Source of the DNA: Benincasa hispida
Lineage: Eukaryota; Streptophyta; Magnoliopsida; Cucurbitales; Cucurbitaceae
Length of the DNA: 64,000 nucleotides
Reading direction: 5' to 3'
NCBI RefSeq assembly: GCF_009727055.1
Contig: NC_052356.1
Span: 6,237,629-6,301,628, forward strand
The notes below the pieces were generated by a model. It had not been told where the DNA came from. It saw only the letters and a list, made by a program, of their open reading frames with translations, and made no database searches. This document shows, piece by piece, positions 57,497 through 64,000 of the stretch. The stretch's first letter is position 1; every line of letters starts with the position of its first letter. The translations under genes were made by a program, and so were the position numbers.

Positions 57497-59069
57497 GGCG
57501 GCCAAGGACTTCAGATGAGAACTCAAATTCTCTTCAAAGGACATAAAGAAGAGTGTATTGGGAGGAGACTATGCGTTAGTAGCAAGACCATGCATGTGGT
57601 CAAGAGGTTCTAAGAGGGGAGATGATGACGGACAGAAAGGACAGAAGTAGCATCAAATTGGGATGAGGAGTTTCTCCCAGAATACTTGTGCGTTTGGAGT
57701 GATTTCAAAGCCACTTGAAATCTAGGAGAGTCTAGTTTTCAGAGTAGGGCTGCTGAATAAGAAGCTCCAAGGAATTGGGCTGGAAAGTGAGGACAAGACA
57801 AAGGGGTCGAGCTGTCGGGTAAGCTGGGCCAGTCTTGATTTTTTGATGTTTCCGGCCAAACCACGTGAAAATTATGAGCTAAGATTTTGAGGTAAGCTTC
57901 CTGAGGCATTTTAGAGCATATTTTGTAGAAGGAAATAATTGGAGATAAAGCCTAAAACTATGAGTAGTCTGAGCTTTAAAAGTGAATCTAGAATTTAGGG
58001 TTCAAAAGAGGAGCCCAAGAAGATCAAGGAACTTCTAGAGAGAGAGGTTCCTAAATGACCAAGGTGAGTGGTACTTTCCTTTAGTCTTAAAGCATATCTT
58101 TTAGAGATAATTGTATATGCTTATGTTATGAATGAGTATCTAGCATGAGAATGAGATTATGTGATCGGGATGGTCAAGGGGTCAATAGGCCTAGTTCCTA
58201 GGCCCATAAGCAAAACCTCACGAGATGGTCAGGGGACCGAGAGGTCTAGTTCCTGAGCCTGTGGGAGGATCCTCGTATGAGATGGTCAGAGGCCCGACGG
58301 GCCTAGTTTCTGAGCCCATGAGCAAGGAGCTATGTGACATAGGAGACAAAGAAAATGTAAAGAGTAAGTGTTGTATTTAGTAACAGTTATCTATCTAACG
58401 TGTGTGTAGGTAGATAGCATACTCATTCTAAGTAGTTATCAGTTTAGCTATCTACTATGCATGTAGATAGAGTTGAGAACAGACTCATTTAAGGCCGAGG
58501 TTTGAATGTAATCTCGTATTTATGATATGCTTGTTATTATGAGTTGAAATAGACTCTAGGAGTTTCTTACCACTCATTGAGCTTTGTGAAGCTCATTATG
58601 TTATTTCACGTTTTTCTTCCCAAATAGTGAAAGGTGAGGAGTTCCAGGGTGCTGCTAAGGTCAAGGTCTGCCACAAGCCACAGTTACACTTCCGAAGGGT
58701 TTTACAATTGTTCTTGTAATCTTGTAGTGGAGTTATATAAACTTTATATTGTTGTAATAAAATGGGCCTACTTAATCCGTTGTTGTTTGCCTCCTTGACT
58801 TAATCAGTTGGTTGTTGAATTTGTTCATTGGTATCAGAGTTATTTCCGCAAGAGTTATTAGGCAGTAATTGTCAACAAAAGGGTTGATAACTGCTGCAGT
58901 CATGTCCTTTCCTAGGCTCAGAGAGTAGTCTGGGGCGGGGTATGACAAACTGATGCTTCATAAGTCTATTATGGGTTTAGTATTTTGCCTACCCAAGTGC
59001 AATGGTTTCATGTAGAAAAATGTAAAATACAATATGTGGAGTCTTTAGGTTGACATAACCCTCAGTGTT

Positions 59070-59988
59070 CACTACAAGAATTTTTACCTGTTTCAGACGT
59101 TTTTTTTCTCGACACATCAATATTCGTTGACATAGACTGGTTTCTTCTGACATAATTTTAATTTGTCGACCAAAATGAAGCAACGGCTACATTTTTTTAC
59201 AAATTTATGCCGATGCAACTAGAAACTTATCCTGACGCAACTAAATAAATTTTTTAAGTTCAATCTTTTCGACCTTAGTTCCCTGGACCTACACCGAGGT
59301 TCAGACCTATTGCCGATACTAAGTAGCAGCCAAAAATTTTCCGGATTCATAAAAGAAAGAAGAATCAGTCTAAACCACTCAGAAGAGGTGTTGCCATTGG
59401 GTTGCCTAAATTGTCGGATGATGCTATCCAATCTCACGGACTTGTTACATTTCGGGTCCTTTTTGATTGAGTTCCCAGCTCCCAGATCAGACAAGTCCCC
59501 AAAAAGGTAGGCATGTTGAGTTGGTCTGCAATGCGTGCAGAACCCCTTTTTTTATCCCTCCCCCCCCCCCCCCCCCCCCCCCCCGTTTTTCTTCCACCTC
59601 TCCCATTCACTTTTTTCTTTGCAAGCTGGAGGTCCAACAGCCGCATGCTCCTCCAACTCCAACAGTCGTACGCTGTAAGTCTTAGCGATTGAGTTAACAA
59701 AATGCTTTTTTTTTTGTTGATTAACATTGATTTTTCTTGGAAAAAAAAAACAAGTTAAACAGTAGGGTATTTGTGTCAGGAGCTAATTTGCATCAGGAGG
59801 TGATTAACATTGATTATTTACACATTTCTGCCGACGAAAGCTACTTTGCGTCAGAAGGTACTTCTCCCGACGGTAATATGCTGAAGTTTTTGCTGACGCA
59901 TGATTTTTCGTTGGTAAAAGTTATGCCACGGTTTTTCAACTTTTCTCGATTCAATTTTGCGCCTGAAAAACTAAAAATTCTTGTAGTA
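59070..59988. mobile_element. Non-autonomous CACTA transposon
   Basis: Starts CACTACAAGAATTTTT and ends AAAAATTCTTGTAGTA, inverted repeats with one terminal change (G to A). Target duplication GTT at 59067-59069 and 59989-59991, 3 bp as for CACTA elements. Near both ends are repeated CTGACGCA and GCCGACG words, typical subterminal transposase sites. There is no transposase. It contains a copia LTR-like fragment and a C run near 59563-59584. Its reading frames are short and unconvincing. Confidence 0.85.
59460..59530 (-). repeat. Copia LTR fragment inside the CACTA element
   Basis: TGAGTTCCCAGCTCCCAGAT, then CAGACAAGTCCCCAAAAAGG, matches the block at 28295-28345 of the RLC-M LTR (same orientation). 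About 65 bp can be recognised. Confidence 0.65.
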
Positions 59989-60119
59989 GTTGATGGGATC
60001 AACAATACTGCCTACATAAATGAAATATATGAGATATATATTTGTGGAATTACAAACATGGTCGGGTTGTCAAAGCCTACCAAATTAAATATTGGACAAG
60101 TAGCAAAATCCACCTATGA

Positions 60120-61140
60120 AGTATGGTGGTGGTTACAATTACACTCTTAAACAGATAAATTAAGCCCTCAAACTTGTACCATTAATAAAATTAAGTCCTT
60201 AAAATTATAAAATTATCGACATCTTACCCATAAACATCTAATTTTAAAATTGGTTGTTTTTTTTTTTTTTTCGTCACAGCAAAGTCATAGTAGTGGCAGT
60301 CTCTAGAATCGATGGTATTGAAGCATCATCCTCTAGCTTGAGTAGAAGTTTAGAAGAGCCAACAATACTGATAATTATGAAGTTAATAATCGGTGGTTTG
60401 GAATCTTGCCTAAGCAATTTGTTTGGTTTGCCTGAGATTCTTGCCTTCGTGATTGGCGGGGAGCAAGCTGGAACCAGAGAGGGTATGGAGTTTCCTCTTC
60501 CTAAAGGCTGCAACACCCACTTGCAGGAGGTGGGTAAATGGGGATTTGGGTACTCGACTACGAAGGTGAGATGGAGAGGAACATGGTGATGGTGGGAATT
60601 CCAAATCCCTATCCCCACTCGATATTGTTCTGCACGTACACAAGCACCGTCGCTGCCACCAGCATCGATTCCCCCATCGCAAAATAATACCAAGTTTATT
60701 TTTTTAAATTAAATGTTTACGACTTAAATTTCGTTCTTTTTAAATATAGAAAAATGAATCAAAATATTTATAAAATATAGAAAATTTTAGAACTATAAAT
60801 GATAAACGTTGATAGATAGAAGTCTATCAATGTCACTGATAGACACTGATAGAAGTGTCTATCAACATGGATCATTGATAGTTATAAATTTTTGCTATAT
60901 TTTGTAAATATTTTCATCACTTTTACCATTTGAAATAATTTTCTAAATTTTCTATGCATTTAAAAATTTAAGGATGCTATAAATTCCAGGGTTTAATTTT
61001 TACTACTAAATGTTTGAGGCTCTTATTTCTACAATTATGTAAGTTTGAGGACCTAATTTTAATATTTGTGTAAGTATGAGGGCTTAATTTTCATAATTGA
61101 AAGTTTGAAAGTATAATTGCAACTATCATCATACTTCAAA
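60120..61140. mobile_element. Element with long imperfect inverted repeats
   Basis: The left arm (60120-60220) reads GAAGTATGG, GGTTACAATTA, TTAAGCCCTCAAACTTG. The right arm (about 61010-61137) on the minus strand reads GAAGTATGA, AGTTGCAATTA, TTAAGCCCTCATACTTA. Arms of about 100 bp with many differences suggest an old Mutator-like or other TIR element. No target duplication was found. Inside, at 60810-60890, is a nest of GATAGAAGTCTATCA-type palindromes. An open frame at 60254-60693 (both strands) has no recognised domain and might be a captured gene fragment. Confidence 0.5.
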
Positions 61141-62653
61141 TGTGATTTTTGTAATTTTACTTTAAATATTTAATGTTTCTTTCCTAGTAGAATAAGTTGC
61201 TTAGTTTGGTCCAAAAGGAACCAAGTGTATTGTATCAATTTCTCACAATAAACATAATTTTAGTGAGAAAAAAGGTACGGGTTGGTTGAAATGGAAATTG
61301 AACTAAAATGTAAACAAAAACAATAAACGTGATAACTCCATAAAAGAGCTATCTCAAACTTGATAAATCATGCTAGGTCAAGATATTTTATGAGATTAAA
61401 TTGTTTATTTATAGGAAATCGAGCATACGGAGTATTTTTTTTTTGTAATGACTCCAAATTTTACATATATTTAATTAACTTAAATTGAGATCATTATTCA
61501 TAAAACATAATTTTTCAAAAAATATATATATCTGACTTCTATTAAAATATGTCTTATCATCCTAAATAAAATTTAAACTAAAGTTTAGCAGTGGAAATCA
61601 TAAAATAACAATATGTTTTTAAATATCAAGTAAACACAAATTAAACATGTGGTTCACATTAACCAAACTAAAATTTTGGCAAGCTATCTCATGGCTCCTC
61701 CTCTTCAATGCTAAGACCATCCTCGACGAACTCATCATCATTGATAGCACTCGCAATGTACTATCGTAGTGCCTACAATCTCGCTCATCTATAAGGTTTA
61801 ATGTGATCAAATTTTATATTTATAGGAACTTGAGCAAATCATGTATTCTGGAGTGTTATGGGCTATCCAGTATTAATTTGGAGCTATTAAGAGTCATTTG
61901 GGGTATCCTAAGCTTCAAATGAAAGAGAAAATGACAAGACTGGCCCTAGAAAAAGTGTCACAGTGCCCTATGGCGTTGCAACACGACACTCTTCATACAA
62001 TGATGGAAAAGGGCATAATGTCGCGATGTTATCTCGCGATATAAAAATTGCTCTTCACTTTTTAGGTCATAACTTTTGGTTGGGGGTGGCCGTTTTTGGT
62101 GAAAGGTCACTCATTTTCTTCGTTTTTTCCTTCTCTATCCATATACAACATTAGATTTTAGCTTTTCTTTCATCGTATTTCTGTAATCAAGCAAACAATG
62201 GCAGATTTTAGCTTCTCCATCACAATGCGAAGGTAAGATTTCTGTGTTTTCTACTTTAGAGGATTTTGGAAGAACCCTTTGTAATTTTGGGAGGATTTTG
62301 TTTGATTTATATTCTTATCTCTTTGGGTTTTCATCTTGATTGAATTCCTTTGTTGATTGTATTTTCTCATGAATGTCTGAAAAACTACTTGAGGATGTAT
62401 GATCGAAAGCTAAAGATTAGTGCACACTACGTGATATATAATTGTATGTTAATCCCTAAGTAGCAAGGTTAGACAGACTTGTAATTTGTAATCAATAACA
62501 AAGAGCATTGTTCTATCAACCTAGAGGAAAATCATATTAAATTTTCAATTAGGCATTTCCCTTGGAAATTTATCTTAGCGTAGTCTCGAGAACTTAATGT
62601 GGTTAGCTCAATTTGTTAGCATGCATTTCATCTAATTAATTTGGTTAATTAGG
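61141..62653. other. Anonymous sequence
   Basis: No gene or element border that I can support. A stretch near 61960-62050 with GCGTTGCAACACGACACT and TCTCGCGATATAAAA looks like old LTR promoter text. Confidence 0.4.
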
Positions 62654-64000
62654 TGAAGGATCTTTTAACAAAGAGTTCCTTGAGTGCGTTTGGTTCTCTC
62701 CAATTTCCCCGTGATCGAAATACACTATATACATTCAAACGCACAGTTATGCAAACAAATAGTAATTAACGGCATGCTTTGAACAAGAAATAACAAGGGA
62801 GAGAGTTCAAATACCAGTTGAAGACGCTCTTCAAGCTATGGAACCCAACGTAGCGGAAGACCTCTACCCAATCAACAAACGTCCAGTAGATGTGTCGGCT
62901 ACAACAACACGAACAACTGCAAACAAACGAACGCAGCAGAGACAACACCACCAGAAAGGAGCCCTAGGTATTGCCGGAGTGAGAACCCAAAGCATGGTCT
63001 TTGGTGAGTTTGGTAGAGGTAGAAGGAATAACTTATTGTGTAGACGATAAGAAAGTGGGAGAGAATATGAAGCTATCTCATTAGCAAACGCGGCACACTA
63101 TATGATCGTTTAGGAAAGCTATCTGATTGTATAGGAATTAGCGTGCGATCGTTTAGGCGCGAAGAGTATGATCGTTTAGGCGCTAAGCGACTATCGTATA
63201 GGCTCTCGACTTAAGCGATCATTTACGTTTCCACACCAATGCAAAACCTTTCGATCTTTTTTTTTTTCGAACTTTTTCGAACCTTTCAAAATGAAACAAA
63301 ATTTCATTTTTATTCTTCGGTTACAATAACCGACATGGTTTCCTACTAACGCACGTCCGAGAGAGTTTTTAGGTTAATTATCATATAAATAACCAATTAA
63401 ATTATTAATAAATATAATCATATTATTTTTTTACCCTATAGTTTGATATCACATATCTACTATAGTAGTTTCTCCTCTACTTGATATAAATCATATTTAT
63501 ATCTAATTTCCTCCAAAATAATGTATCTTATTCCTTTATCTAATTATATCATATATAATTAACCAGTCTAATTATATCATATATAATCGAACTTCCTCTT
63601 GTCAATTTGAACATTTCAAATTAACCCAAACACGGATTCTCAACTTTATCCAAGCTACCCAGGGGACCTAATGGACCTGTGGCTCGAAGCTCCAACGATC
63701 TGTGAATAGCTGACTAAATTCTTTAGTCACGAGATCCACTATCTGTTAACTGTCCGACATTCCACTAAAGACCAACAACTGAACTCTTCTTACCACAGAT
63801 ATATTTCTGTGTCCATCGGATATAACCAATCATGAGTACGATAACCCTTCACAGATGCTCGTATGTACAACTAGGCCATATTACCATTTTTCCCCTATAG
63901 TTACATCTCATCCTTAAGTACCACTGATTCCTCTAATGAACAATACAACATAGTCCAACTATGTGTGAACACCTCTTGGGCCAAGAGAAGGTGTCTGGTG
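62654..64000 (-). mobile_element. Copia LTR on minus, runs off the edge
   Basis: The plus view starts TGAAGGATCTTTTAACA, like the LTR A' start at 24269. From about 63280 it follows the RLC-M LTR (27480-28200) closely: TATAGTTTGATATCA, TCAATTTGAACATTTCAA, GGATATAACCAATCATGAG. The beginning of the LTR is outside the window. The frame at 62838-63050 lies within the LTR and is not a gene. Confidence 0.8.
63090..63215 (-). repeat. GATCGTTTAGGCGC motif cluster in copia LTR
   Basis: ATGATCGTTTAGG, GCGATCGTTTAGGCGC, ATGATCGTTTAGGCGC and variants (CTATCGTATAGGC, GCGATCATTTACG) recur at 15 to 40-bp spacing. Short repeated words of this kind often act as enhancers in LTRs; here only the repetition is seen. 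Confidence 0.6.

Larger units (their letters stand above)
55911..58947 (+). mobile_element. Probable chromovirus-type solo LTR
   Basis: Candidate borders: TGTGAAACTC at 55911 and GGGGTATGACA at 58947, with AACTG on both sides (55906-55910 and 58948-58952). The end is also supported by the related minus LTR at 5998. TATAAATA is at 57489-57496, followed by an R-U5 region with GAGATGGTCAG-type repeats (58215-58300) and TACCACTCATTGAGCT near 58571. The U3 contains a CpG-rich minisatellite. The start is less certain than the end. Confidence 0.6.

Noticed and set aside
58831..58845. TGGTATCAGAG as a primer binding site
   Set aside because: It lies inside the LTR: sequence up to 58947 still matches the end of the related minus LTR at 5998, so it is not placed directly after an LTR end.
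59434..59727. Frame with a run of glycines on -, proline run on +
   Set aside because: Created by the long C run inside the CACTA element.
62196..62236. Possible first exon: ATG in good context, MADFSFSIT, then a GTAAG donor
   Set aside because: Only about a dozen codons, no second exon or conserved protein downstream, and the area looks like old LTR text.

Overview
The window is nuclear DNA of a flowering plant, most likely a cucurbit. It is AT-rich, and almost everything recognisable in it is a plant LTR retrotransposon of the Ty1/copia or Ty3/gypsy (Athila and chromovirus-like) type. It also carries a piece of plant mitochondrial DNA and at least one CACTA DNA transposon. The cucurbit assignment is an inference from the look of the copia gag and LTR families, recalled rather than searched. 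I see no intact host gene. Every coding region is a transposon remnant with stops, frameshifts or deletions.

Left part (1-20163). A decayed copia element on + (RLC-1) enters from the left edge: protease tail, integrase, RT and RNase H (1-3082), a degenerate repeat, a polypurine tract and a 3' LTR from 3771. After about 1.5 kb of anonymous sequence comes a gypsy element on - (RLG-2): 3' LTR at about 5998-17213 and a gag remnant at 17462-18605. Its LTR is split by a second gypsy element on - (RLG-1, 8355-16884), which has two full LTRs, a near-perfect target duplication, a tRNA-Asp primer site and only gag plus protease. The RLG-1 gag is itself split by about 600 bp of mitochondrial DNA that carries a trnG(GCC) copy.

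Middle part (20164-54270). This is a deep nest. A copia LTR on + (B, 23855 to about 54269) contains a second + copia LTR (A, 24222-52840). That contains a copia LTR on - (A', 24269-50606), which contains a 24.6-kb Athila-type element on + (25674-50241). The Athila element has tRNA-Asp primer site, gag start, protease tail, RT, RNase H, integrase and an env-like second reading frame. Most of its gag and protease has been replaced by two copia fragments in opposite orientation (about 27475-39912). Two solo LTRs of Athila relatives sit inside, one in a copia integrase (31284-33258) and one in the Athila integrase (42661-44116). Target-site duplications support several of these steps.

Right part (54270-64000). 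The older gypsy host that flanks the nest (gag-like text at 23227, more at 54270-55905) is broken by a probable solo LTR (55911-58947) whose U3 holds a CpG-rich minisatellite. Then come a 919-bp non-autonomous CACTA element that has picked up a copia LTR fragment, a roughly 1-kb element with long inverted repeats, about 1.5 kb of anonymous sequence, and a copia LTR on - that runs off the right edge.

The most unusual signals are: the mitochondrial insert inside a retrotransposon gag; a hairpin with a GAAA loop at the first bases of Athila-type LTRs that is kept by paired substitutions in a diverged copy; an LTR followed directly by a primer binding site; and a TATA-like box placed just before the env-like frame.
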